This document shows positions 54,033-64,000 of a stretch of DNA of 64,000 nucleotides, in pieces. The first letter of the stretch is position 1, and every line of letters begins with the position of its first letter. Made by a program: the position numbers and the translations under genes. The notes beneath the pieces were generated by a model. The model made no database searches. It had not been told where the DNA came from and saw only the letters and a program-made list of their open reading frames with translations. The stretch is from Dichotomocladium elegans (taxonomy: Eukaryota; Mucoromycota; Mucoromycetes; Mucorales; Lichtheimiaceae): positions 1,302,001-1,366,000 of the forward strand of contig JAIXMN010000002.1 in assembly GCA_025716815.1 (NCBI GenBank). Reading direction: 5' to 3'.

Positions 54033-55440
54033 ATCATGCTGCTTCCCACTTTTTGATGTCCAAGTCGTGGCACGCTTCATATACCACTGGCTTTCAAGGA
54101 AATGGAGCTCTAAAAGTATTTAACATTCGCGAGCATCCATTGAAGAAAGACGCTTTTCATAGCAACATTACAGGTAATCAAACGTTGGTAAGATCGTAAA
54201 ATGTCAAAATAGGAAAAAATGAAGAAACTAGTGGAGCCCATGGGAGTTTCTACGAGACAGTGTCTATTCCTATGCTTGGAAGCAAACGTCAGACTGGTCA
54301 GAATTCTGGATGCAAAAGCAAAAGAGAACTTGCTAGACTAGATATACTCAGGACCTGCCTGTATTACCTCAAGAACCATGCTGCGCACTGAACGGCTCTA
54401 TTCACTGACCAGCGTTCATCAAACAGTGCACCCGACACGAATAATTGACGCTGATAATAATAGAGAACAACGGTTTGAAGATCGCATCGATACTTCCACC
54501 ATAACTAGGCGTAATCCTGAGAATCAGTTGTCCAACAACATCAACTCTATCCCGTAGATGGTCGCTGGTATTAACCTATCAGCAATGTTTACAATTCAAT
54601 CAGTCAGCCAAGGAACGCAGCGAAGAACAACCCTTCATCGTCGGAGGATCTCTGTACAATATCCTTGCTCCTTTTTTTTTGTGTCCGAACAACACAGCGA
54701 CCAGCTCATCGATTACCTTGGTCAGAATAATCTCAACGAACACATTGGGGATGCAACTGTACAAGTCCTGTTGTGCGAGTACTTACGAAAAGCGTCTGAT
54801 ATACAGCGTGGAAGACGCGCAGAAGCGACAAGAATGATGATTATAAGACTACGACTTCGGGATGCTCAATGCCACCTGGCGTCGTTGGATATATAATAGA
54901 CAGTAGCGGGGGTAATCACAGTGGGAGATAGGATGGATCGTCGTACAGATAAAGTAAATGTGGTAGATAATATTGTCGCCCAAGCATGAGGCCTTGATTG
55001 TGATCACTATCCTTTTAGTATATTGGTTGTCGGTCAACGGTATCCCATCACTGTAGCTACTGCTACAGAGACCCTGCTATCCAAAATATGGATTGGGAGG
55101 ACGTCGAATTGGTGAAACTATCCCGCATCGTGAACAAACTGGTGAAAAGTTCGAGTTTATGAATCTGGACAGACACTCAAAAGATATTGGTTTTGCTGAG
55201 CTCCAGCTGCAGCAATTAGGTAACAAAATTCCTCAATCCAAAAAAAAGCGACCGGCAAAGGCACCATCAATGTATATGCTTAAAAAAAGTCGCCTTTGCC
55301 ATAATTGACCTTTAATTCCACATTTGAATAGGATTGGTAAGTTTCCGACGAACAATCTTAAAGACAAGTGCAGCCTTGGTGAGAATGGGATGAGCTGCAC
55401 CTTTTTTGATACCATCTTTGTCGCGCCTCATCGCGAATCC
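54033..55440 (+). other. Decayed coding-like region, unknown
   Basis: Plus-strand fragments look like protein: SFYETVSIPMLGSKRQTG with LARLDILRTCLYYLKNHAA (about 54215-54390) and EEQPFIVGGSLYNILAPFFL (about 54622-54685). They lie in changing frames with stops. The style suggests a dead mobile-element or multicopy gene next to copy C, but I cannot name the family. Another possible fragment lies at 55093-55308. Confidence 0.3.
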
Positions 55441-56413
55441 TTTGAAGAATATTCACTCGCGCCGGTCAGATAATATCATGGGCGCTTGAAACTCCCAGGA
55501 ACGATCGGATGCCGTGATTTAATAGGATCAACCAGCTATCTTTTAGATCTTCGCTCGGCTTTGGTGAAGCCAAGGTTCATGGCACATTCAAGTATGAACT
55601 ATAACGTATCCTCCTTCGCCCGGCACGATTTTCCGAGAGAAGTATCGACCTAAACAATCTTGCTGACTGGATATCATTTCAGATCCATGGTAGCATCCAT
55701 GAGCAATGCATTTGGGTATCTTGAGCTCGCTCATTCATACTAATTTAGCATTGACTAGGATTTAGCAACACCTTTTCTTTGACATAATTGCAGCACGAAC
55801 AAATTTACACTATGATTGAAGGTGGGCACTTGACCTTTTCTCAATCGACTGATGATGACCTTCCCATGTTATCAATCTCTCTATACTCACTATCCTCCTT
55901 CATGTCATCGATGCTTTGGCGCTTGTGTTGTCATGCCGATATCCCCTCCGCTATCGCCTCGTGCACCATACTACATGCCCTTTCCTCTACGGATCTATCT
56001 CCATTGCCAAATTTGCAACAACCGATTGCTTTATTCCATTTGAAAAATAAAACATATCATTCTTGATCCGAGCTTAATTCATTCTAGGACACTATCAGAA
56101 CAAACAAAAATTTAAGCGAATTGAGCTCGGTCAGTGAAGGAAGAAGGGGGGGGAGAAGGAAACAAAACTAATTGAGGTGTCAGCCTGTCCAAATTTTTGT
56201 ACCCCTATTTATAGGTTTTGCTATCTGCACCATTCCATTGCAAGGGATGTGTATGGAGACAAGAAATTCCGACGCCTGCAAAGCAAATGTTGGTGGGATG
56301 ACCCGCCTATCCTACCCTGTCTCACACGGACACAATCCGCCCCGAACCACAGACATCTCATCAAGTGTATGTACGGTATTTTACTGTAAAAAAGGAGAGA
56401 ATGCATACTTTTA
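55441..56413. other. Intergenic stretch
   Basis: No gene or repeat recognised between the decayed region and the ATG22 stop. Confidence 0.35.
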
Positions 56414-58392
56414 TCACTCTATCACAGTCCATGTGGATGATGTATCTTTTTCAGATATCGCGTGATACTCTTCAAGATCCTTTTTTGCACCATCAACATC
56501 AATGAAAAATATGATTGTCGTTGCTATCACAAAGAGTGCAAGAACAAAGGGCCAGCCCATCCATACATTGGACGTGGTCTCCGAAATCGCACCGACGACA
56601 ACAGGTCCGATCCATCTACGTGAAAGAACATTCCCCAAAGCATTGAGTTTCCCAATCATTCCGCTCGGGATACCGTTGGTTGGGTTGGGGTGCCAGGGTG
56701 GGGGGAAGGACTTACGAGGATGCCTTGTTAACGACGCCAAATAGACCAAAAAAGAGATTCTCTTTGCCTCTGGGAGTCAACTCGGCGAGCATCGTTTGCT
56801 GCCATGCCCAGATAGGCGCTGTGAAGAACCCCGACCATGCAGCAAATATCCAGAGTTCGGTTGTGGACTACATGCATATGTGTTCAACACATCATACCGA
56901 AGGCGATGAGGAGCGGTTATCATTGAGAAAAGATAAATACAATATGTCAATGGATTTTAACGTACCCTAATCCCAAAATTGCTCAGACCAATACCAAAGC
57001 ACCCCCATAAAGGCACGAAGGCTGTGGATATGACAATGATGAGTAAGTTCGTCTTGGTCTTGATCTTGTAGTGCTCCGCAAGCCACAAGAAAAACAGACA
57101 TCCGAGAATGGATGTGATGGCGGTGATCAATGACTGGAGGGTGATCTGCACTGGAGAAAAGCTGGTTATTTCCCCGGTAATAATGGTGCTCATCTGAGTA
57201 ATGGTCGACACCGCGTCTGAGAACATGAAATACGAAAAGATGTACATGAATAGGTACCGCAGCTTGCGCGCTTCCCTAGAAAAGAAAAAAGAAAGGTTTG
57301 GATTCGGAGACACCTGTTTAGTTTCTTTTTGTTGCCGGTTCATGGCAGGATAATGTCCAACTAGTAGAGAGATACTCACCGGATGGCCTGTATAATCGAT
57401 TTCCACCCGACCGTGAGATGATTTGCTCCATGCGGCAGCGGAGGGCCACGGCGTCCCTTGGGCAGGAGCATAAAGTACGGTATTGCATTGAGAACCCAGA
57501 ACCCGCCACATACAACCGTCGAGAAGAAATTGTAGATAGGTGCATTTCCAAGCGTGTCCCCCTGATAACTCACAAACGAGACACCTGAGAGGACGGCGGT
57601 GAGAATCAAAAAGCCTATATTTGAAAAGGTTGTCGAGATAGCCGACACATGATTCCGCCATTGTTCGACAATCGTTGAGGATTCCTCGGCCGTAATGTCG
57701 GCGTTCATGCGTGCGGCTCGAACAACAGGCAAGTTGTCGCTCAGAGCAGGGAATGCTGCTGCGTAAAACACGAGGGTGGTGCCGTACGAGATGAGTGCCA
57801 CAACGTAGATGGCCATCATGATACCCCAGTGGGACCCGTCGTCATCTACAAGTGCAATCGGTAAAATTTGTGAAGCGCATGCAATCACGGTCGAGCCCAG
57901 AAGAATGTGTCGGTTCCATCGGCCATAGTCAGCCAGACTCCCAAAGGTCGTGAAGAGAAGAAATTGGATCGAAAAAGCAATTGCCTGCACGTAAAGCAGC
58001 ATAGAAGACACCGGAATGCCACGGGGCGCGTTAAGCCAGCGGACATGGCATGGCTTGAGTGCATTCTGGAGGTCGCAAGGCGCCTGCGTCTCTGGATCAA
58101 AACCACCCCGGTAGGCGAGATACTGCAGGATGGTCGGCATATAGCTGAAAACTGTGTAACCATTGTTCTACAGCGATTGTAGTTCTCATTCATAAGTACT
58201 CGCTCTTACCCATAGCCTCTCTTCTTGTCTACTCACGCCGTTATAATACAAGTAATAGCTCCATAGCTCTTTTCGTGTCGCCGGAGGCTGCTGCTCAACA
58301 ATGGCAGCTTTGTTAGGATCATCATGTTCATTTGGCTCTACATTGAAGGGATTAGCGACAAGATGCTTGAGCCACTTCATGTCAAAATGCAA
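56414..58392 (-). CDS. ATG22: Atg22-like vacuolar transporter (MFS)
   Basis: Exons 58392-58237, 58167-57380, 57275-56966, 56867-56716 and 56615-56414 give 535 residues, near the yeast Atg22 length of 528. The start region KELWSYYLYYNGV with NNGYTVFSYMP, then PVSSMLLYVQAIAFSIQFLL and GSLADYGRWNR are Atg22-like. Later segments WLAEHYKIKTKTNLL and LAELTPRGKENLFFGLFGVV fit the C-terminal half. About eleven or twelve hydrophobic segments can be counted. Atg22 exports amino acids from the vacuole after autophagy. ATG 58392 is the first in frame; 58380 is also possible. The final tail is polar and acidic. Confidence 0.88.
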
Positions 58393-59451
58393 TCGTGATG
58401 CTGATGGTAACGGAGAGGAAAGAAATTATATGGAAAAGGGCCAACGGTTAGCAAGTTTTTAAACGAAGTCATTAAGGAGTGTGCATGGTTTCTTTGAGTA
58501 CTGAGGGAGGGCATCAGGTTGAGTTCGCTTTCCGCAATACGAAGCGGTATCCAAGACAACAACAATGCATGCAGTCGAGATTCGTTCCAAAAACAACACA
58601 CTTGTTAGGGAAACAGCCTGGCAGCCATTGTTTAATACAATGACCACTCTATCTGACGTTTGCTGGAGACTGAAACCGTTACAGCCGATGCGAAGTGTTG
58701 CATCACAGCAAGCCTTTCATTACCCGAACACCATTATCTTTAATTCCATAAAACCCATTGCGTTCATTATGTCTTTCATGTATGCGTCAAAAAAAATACC
58801 AGGCTCTAGTTAATCACCATAGACATGCAGATGTGCAGAGAGGATCCTGATAAATATGCATCCTGATGACGCATCAGGCGTTTGTTTAATAAACTGACAG
58901 ACCTGATTTTTTGCATGCTTTTGTTTCGAGGTAAGCCACGACTTTGCTTCCGGTATTCAGGGACGTACAAAACACAGTACCTGCATCTAAATATATATTC
59001 AAAAGAATGCATTGTTGTTTATTCAGGTGCCCTGCAAACCGATTGCATGTACAGTGCTGTTCCAGTCCGCTATGTCTGCCGAGTTTGGTAAAGATGCAAT
59101 AGTCTATTTTGGTGCAAAGCCGGCGACATGGAACCTATATTAATTCCTCATTGTGTACAGCGTATATGCACCATGAGCGTCTCTCTCAGGCACCTTACAA
59201 GCCTTTTCCTCGCATCCGGAAGACTGGACGGTTTGCATGGCAATAATCAACCTATGGTGTTTGAACAAAGAGCATCTTTGCTTAGCATGGAGCGATCAGT
59301 TCGTTCCTAGGAACACGGCTACGACTTCGCCGATCTGGGCCATTTTGTGCGACATTTGTGTAACAATTCATTCTTTTTAATTATTATTGTATTTTGGCCA
59401 GGTAGCATCTCTCTTTCTCTTCATTATATTCGACCGTGCTGGACAAAACAG
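58393..59451. other. Intergenic stretch
   Basis: A divergent promoter region between ATG22 and the membrane protein gene. No gene, repeat or RNA recognised. Confidence 0.4.
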
Positions 59452-60180
59452 ATGGCCCTTCCATTCATTTCTGCAGCGAAAATACGACAGATACACATTA
59501 TCCAATGGATACATATTATCAACTGTTTTTTTGCCTTATTGGCCATGTGCCTCCTCATTAGTATTGCAGTCAACATTCGCAGTTTTATCTCAAACGGTGC
59601 GATGAATGCAGGCTTTGGTATGTAAGGGGGAGGTCTAGGTAGCGCCTATTATGCGCTGTCGCCTTATATTACGTCGATAGGGAACTATAATATCTTTGCC
59701 TACCCTGCAACATATGTTTACATGCTCATCCCCACCATATGTTCACTCGTATACAGCGCCATCCTCGCATGTGATCCCAGTCCCTCCTACGCTGTCTGGC
59801 GCCCTTCGAAAACGTTCATCAGTACAGTCGCTTGCTACGTCGGTGCCTTCTTCTTAGCCTCGCTTCTTCCTCTACTCCCGCATGCCGATATCATTACCAC
59901 ACCTGACCCAGCAATAGCCTGTACCTGGGCGGATTTCATGACATGGCGCGTTATTTACAACAATCCCGATATCTATCCATGGGTGACTCGAATGGATACT
60001 GCTTGCCAGACCTTGAAGGCTGCTGACGCCTTTTGTTGGATCATACTTCTCCTGTGGACTGCACTGTTGATTTTCTACATCCGTGTCACTCGACGAGGCC
60101 TTGTGTCTCGGGAGAATTACTCAGAGAAGCAATTACCCATGACACCCATTCGTAGAGAGAGTAAGACCGAGTCTTGCTAG
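59452..60180 (+). CDS. Four-helix membrane protein, unknown
   Basis: Exons 59452-59617 and 59681-60180 give 221 residues. Hydrophobic segments are INCFFALLAMCLLISIAV, then VYMLIPTICSLVYSAILAC, FISTVACYVGAFFLASLLPL and FCWIILLLWTALLIFYI, giving four membrane helices with a charged C-terminal tail. The loop between helices 3 and 4 is long and could be lumenal or extracellular. The layout resembles MARVEL-type fungal membrane proteins, but I see no diagnostic motif. The intron (GTATGT to GATAG, 63 nt) is chosen because it removes an in-frame TAA and keeps phase; a 21-nt intron is the only alternative with the same phase. Function unknown. Confidence 0.65.
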
Positions 60181-60411
60181 CATCAGCACAATATCAGGTC
60201 TCGCTAAACAATATAAATCAATATTCTACGCCATTGATGATCTCGCTGATGATGAAACAGCGCATCGATGGTTTACAATGTTTCCCAGCGCGCGCGTATG
60301 TGTGGGGTGTATGTGTCTCAAGTCACGATTTAAGCCCTTGGTCTCCAACAAACCCCCAAAAAATTAAACTCGTGCGTTTCCAGTGTTCCCCTTCCCCCCC
60401 CGGGCCTTACA

Positions 60412-60954
60412 CTAACTAAACTTTTTGTCCGTCAATCCCGTCACCTGCTCAATCGAGCACTCCATTCCAAATAGACAGTTCTCGAAAACATCGTCATTAG
60501 CGGCTGCGATTGACGCAATATCAGTAAATGGATACCCTAGACGATTGTTCAGGTAAAATTTCACCCCAAACTGAATCTACCCTGACTTTGCTCATCCTGA
60601 CACTCTTTGCTCCTTCAATAGTGTACATTAAATAGAATCATTGAAAGGTCTGGTTCTATTTCTCCTCTAAAGAGTCTGAAGTTTCAGGCACACTGAATGC
60701 CACGCCAACCTCATTCACGCAGGAATACCAGCCTGAAAGAGCAAATACCCTTCTGTTCCACATATACTATATTACTGGATCGCAACGTACATAGACAAAA
60801 AGCCGTTATCATGTTGCATATTAATAATGGTAACAGAAATGTCCAGGTATTTTCTTCTTTCGGATGAACTTGCGAGGGCAGGGGTATCTCGAGTTGCATA
60901 ATAAGATGAAATTGACGGCCTTTGAAAGCCAAGAGGATCCTTTTCAATGCCCAT
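60412..60954 (-). CDS. Hypothetical protein, small, three exons
   Basis: Exons 60954-60776, 60675-60627 and 60570-60412 join in phase to 128 residues. Protein-like segments are ERRKYLDISVTIINMQHDNG, then across the first junction YVAIQLFRGEIEPDLSMILF, then GVKFYLNNRLGYPFTDIASI and CLFGMECSIEQVTGL. All three junctions give smooth reading and standard GT-AG ends, which is the main support. I do not recognise the family. The ATG at 60954 overlaps an in-frame ATG of the coiled-coil gene on the other strand (60947), which argues for the later start at 60989 for that gene. Confidence 0.5.
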
Positions 60955-60988
60955 ACGTTCATCGGCGACCGATGGCGGACATATTGCA

Positions 60989-62084
60989 ATGTCCAGTCCC
61001 GTTCCCGATGATCAAGTTCGAGAGAGCATCCTACATGATATAGAACAAGCAAAAGAAGATCTTCTCCGCTTCCGAAGTGAGATGGATGGCTTGGCGAAAC
61101 AATTGGACGGCATGACAACAGACCTGGTAATTTACCGGTTGGAGAGGAGAAAAGGCGGTTCTAGGAGACTTACATGATAAGATGGGATGTAGGAAGCACA
61201 TAAAGATCGTGTGTGTAAGCATAAGCTGCAGTCAACAATGACGCAACCCAAACTTTTTTTTTTACCTTGCGACATCACTTTTTTTTAGCGGAAATTGACC
61301 ATGATCTTACTACGACGCAAGAAGAGAATGTGGATCTTCAAGTCGTACTCGAAAATGCTGTCAAGATGCAAAGGGAATCGGATGGCCGGACGACATATGT
61401 TATTCGGCGAATGCATTCGAATCTAGCCAATGTATGCTTGATCTTGTCGGATCTGATAGCAAGGTTTGTTAGTATGATTATTAATTCACATATCAGGTGG
61501 TCTTTGAAAGCCGCCAACTCCAAGATCGGATAGCGTCGTTAGCGCAACACCAGGTGAAACACCAAGGACACGTAGAGGACGTAGGCGAAAAAATGCGCGA
61601 GTATGTGCAGATGCTCGAGCAGGCTCAAGGCACACTCAGAAAAGTCCTTCAAACCTCGAGAATGCCTCGATTAGCTGGCAAGCCCCGCGATGAAATCATG
61701 CTCCCAAGCAATCTTATACCCCGCAGGGGAAGTACTACATCCATCGCAAGTACCCAAAGCTCCAATAGCACAATATCATCCCTATCGCAGCCACCAAGGC
61801 CCGCATCGATAGCAGTATCCGCTCTGACACCATCCGCAGGATCACCAGATGCCTTTTCAGCCGTCGCACCTGCCCCAAGCGATCATCTCTACCGCCATCG
61901 CATAATACGTAGACCTTCTCTTCCAGTTACAAATGCCGGGGCAAATTCCGTCATGATAAAGACCCCCTCAGCCGCCTCTAACAAGCCAAAATCGTCTCAG
62001 TCACCTCAAGAAGGACTTCGGATTCTACTGCAGAATAATCAAAGCGGCCTCGGCCTTTCGTCACTTGCGGATCAAAACAAATGA
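60989..62084 (+). CDS. Coiled-coil protein with Ser/Pro-rich tail, unknown
   Basis: Exons 60989-61126, 61193-61208 (tentative), 61289-61431 and 61497-62084 give about 294 residues. The first 150 residues form a coiled coil: ILHDIEQAKEDLLRFRSEM, then LQVVLENAVKMQRESD, then SRQLQDRIASLAQHQVKHQG. The rest is Ser-, Pro- and Ala-rich and probably disordered. The 16-nt exon is needed because the flanking exons are otherwise out of phase, and it has usable splice signals on both sides. The start at 60989 is preferred to 60947. It may be a scaffold or cytoskeletal linker, but nothing in it shows a specific role. Confidence 0.6.
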
Positions 62085-62264
62085 CAATGTAGATATCCTC
62101 AGAAAGAACTTTTCTAAATATAGTTATGATGCGATACCCATGGAAATACCAGTCAAACGGTCGCACACTTGTCCCAAGTAGGAACATCTTTTTTATGCGT
62201 TCCAATCTCCACAACAGAGGAGGAAGAAAAGATAGAATCTTCTTCTTCCTTCTAACTTCGCTGC

Positions 62265-63587
62265 ATGCCTTCCTATCTGAACGACCCTAGATTAAACACA
62301 TATGAGGCAGCGTTCTGCGGAGCTACAGCAGGTGTCGTAGCTAGGTAAATAAACCCCCACGATCCTCCCGATCCTCCTCATTCGCACAAATGACCACTGA
62401 AGCGCATGCCAATGTTGCAAAGGTTCTTCACTGCGCCGCTCGATGTCGTGAAGATTCGTATGCAATTGCAGACACATAGAAAGCAGTTTCGTTTTCTGAG
62501 TACACACGGTTCCGGAACGCCAACTGTGAAATATGGACATATCATACCCGCCTTCAAAACGATCCTTCGTGAAGAAGGCATCAAGGTAAATAGCAATAAT
62601 AATGGCATGAGAGACACAATTCCGCAATGTTTTGAATGTTCTATAGGGCCTCTACAAGGGAAACTTGTCGGCTGAATACCTCCTCTTATGCTACAATGCC
62701 ATTGAATTTTGCGTTTACAAAGCGACGGATGACACTATCGACAGGCTGGTGCGAGAAGGAAAAGTAGGGACAGATGACGCTTGGGCACGTGAGATCGTGG
62801 ACATCGATTATCTGATTTATTTTACTCTGCACGTGCGTGCATATCCCTAGAATGAAGGAATGCCAAAAGCGGCGAAAACGTTCATGTGTGGGATGGTGGC
62901 CAGCAGCGTGGCCACGGTGGCCACCTACCCCTTGGACCTTCTGAGGACTCGATTCGCCATGCAAGGCGAGATGAATAGACGATACACGGGCATCGCACAA
63001 GCCATAGGGCTCATTTATCGTACTGAAGGTTTACTTGGCTTCTATCGCGGTACCTTTTTGGCAGTGATCCAAATCATGCCTTACAAGGGCCTTGTCTTCA
63101 CGATATACGACAAGATTGCCTGCCGTTTCGAGCGTGCTCGGGTAAGTTTGATGGGAACAACATGTCGTTTGCCCAACGTAGGTTGCACGCTCTCGGTCTT
63201 AATATGTGCCAAATTTAGGAAACCAACCTTTTGCCAGCAAGCCATAAGTCGGCCCATGACATGCTCAGCGGCGCCTTGTCGGGCGTTATTTCGAAGACAC
63301 TGCTCTATCCTACAGACGTGGTCCGTCGACGGCTACAGATGCAAGGACCGCACATGGCAAATTATGTGATAGATTCGATCCCGGATTATGGCACACGCTC
63401 TTGGCTCAAGACGATGACACTTATTGTGCACCAAGAAGGTGTGCGAAGCTTGTACAAGGGTCTCAGTGTGGCGCTGGTCAAGGTGGCGCCTGCGCTTTCT
63501 CTTACATTCTTGATCTTTGAAAAGACAAAAGAGCTTATTCTCACATTCAAGCAACCGGCCACCCCGTATCATCCATTCGTACAGTAA
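62265..63587 (+). CDS. TPC1: Mitochondrial carrier, likely thiamine pyrophosphate carrier Tpc1
   Basis: Exons 62265-62344, 62423-62585, 62647-62763, 62851-63141 and 63219-63587 give 339 residues. The three carrier repeats each show the signature: APLDVVKIRMQLQ, then YPLDLLRTRFAMQG, then YPTDVVRRRLQMQG. Each is followed later by a G-(L/F)-Y-(K/R)-G segment (GLYKGN, GFYRGT, SLYKGL). The protein belongs to the inner mitochondrial membrane. Assignment to Tpc1, which brings thiamine pyrophosphate into mitochondria, rests on overall similarity of repeat 1 and the N terminus as I remember them. A related nucleotide or CoA carrier is possible. Confidence 0.85.
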
Positions 63588-63875
63588 CTCCTCTCATTGC
63601 AATCAAGTATGGTCATCCCTTCACCCCAAACGAATATGTAAAGAACACCCTCTAGCGGAGCAGCACATCGCTCATATGATTTTTTAAAGCTCGTGTGTAT
63701 TATTGCAATTTTTATTATTACTGTTGCTTCCTTAATACTGGCGCTCTGAAATCAGGGGACCTTTCAAGGAAACTTGATTCTCTTCTTCATCATCGTGCAA
63801 AAAAAAAGGAGACAGGAGGGAAGCCGGGGTGGGCGATGAAAAAATAAAAACAGAGTCTTAACGCTTGGCGGACTA

Positions 63876-64000
63876 TCACAACCCGCTCTTTTCGATCTTC
63901 AGCCAAACACTGTTGCTAAACCTCCGAGGCTCAACTGAGACGGGCGGTGCTTGATTTCCACGTTGCTGTGCTTCGTCCACCTTGTACGAAGGAAATAAGG
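63876..64000 (-). CDS. 3' end of a gene entering from the right (tentative)
   Basis: On the minus strand the last 41 codons before a TGA at 63878-63876 read like a protein end: YKVDEAQQRGNQAPPVSVEP, then a basic RRFSNSVWLKIEKSGL. No start or domain is visible because the window ends. Chance openness over such a short stretch cannot be excluded. Confidence 0.3.
   Translation of the reverse strand, partial: LFPSYKVDEAQQRGNQAPPVSVEPRRFSNSVWLKIEKSGL

Noticed and set aside
59618..59638. A 21-nt intron, or a premature stop, in the membrane protein gene
   Set aside because: A 63-nt intron from the same donor keeps phase and removes the stop, so neither is needed.

Overview
This window is nuclear DNA of a filamentous fungus, most likely an early-diverging, Mucoromycota-type lineage. 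The grounds are short GT-AG introns (about 45-80 nt) in nearly every gene, typical fungal proteins (Slt2-type MAP kinase, Hsp104, Spb1, Rcl1, Rad26, Atg22, a Sts1/Cut8 proteasome tether, fused ATP sulfurylase/APS-kinase-like Met3), Rab2- and Rab18-type GTPases that budding yeast lacks, and a decayed Fanzor (eukaryotic TnpB-like) gene of a kind I know from Mucoromycota. The lineage call is inference.

Layout. 0-6 kb: the end of an Era-type GTPase, an SH3-EH adaptor, a small secreted peptide precursor, CAF16 and MMS2; MMS2 has exons too short to show as a long reading frame. 6.7-8.5 kb: a dead Tc1/mariner element. 9.8-11.7 kb: ATP sulfurylase. 14-16 kb: a pogo-like MITE and a C2H2 zinc-finger gene. 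18-19 kb: a second, deleted Tc1-type copy. 19.7-25.3 kb: RAD26/CSB (18 exons) and adenylate kinase, both on the minus strand. 27-31 kb: an Slt2-type MAP kinase with a TSY activation lip, then RCL1. 33.4-35.6 kb: the Fanzor pseudogene, with similar palindromes on both sides. 36.5-51.4 kb: a dense housekeeping block (RAB18, RPS16, a RanBPM/Gid1 ubiquitin-ligase subunit, STS1, HSP104, SPB1, RAB2). 52.9-54 kb: a third Tc1-type copy beside the RAB2 promoter. 56.4-64 kb: ATG22, a four-helix membrane protein, a small unknown minus-strand gene, a coiled-coil protein, a mitochondrial carrier and the 3' end of one more gene.

The genes are not an operon or pathway cluster, but several share processes: ribosome biogenesis (RCL1, SPB1, RPS16), protein quality control and degradation (HSP104, GID1, STS1, MMS2, ATG22), vesicle traffic (RAB18, RAB2, the SH3-EH protein) and DNA repair (RAD26, MMS2). 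Exon boundaries were worked out by hand from reading phase, splice signals and remembered family conservation, so single-base errors are possible. The least certain calls are the small unknown genes and the unsolved coding-like stretches near 26, 32 and 54 kb.
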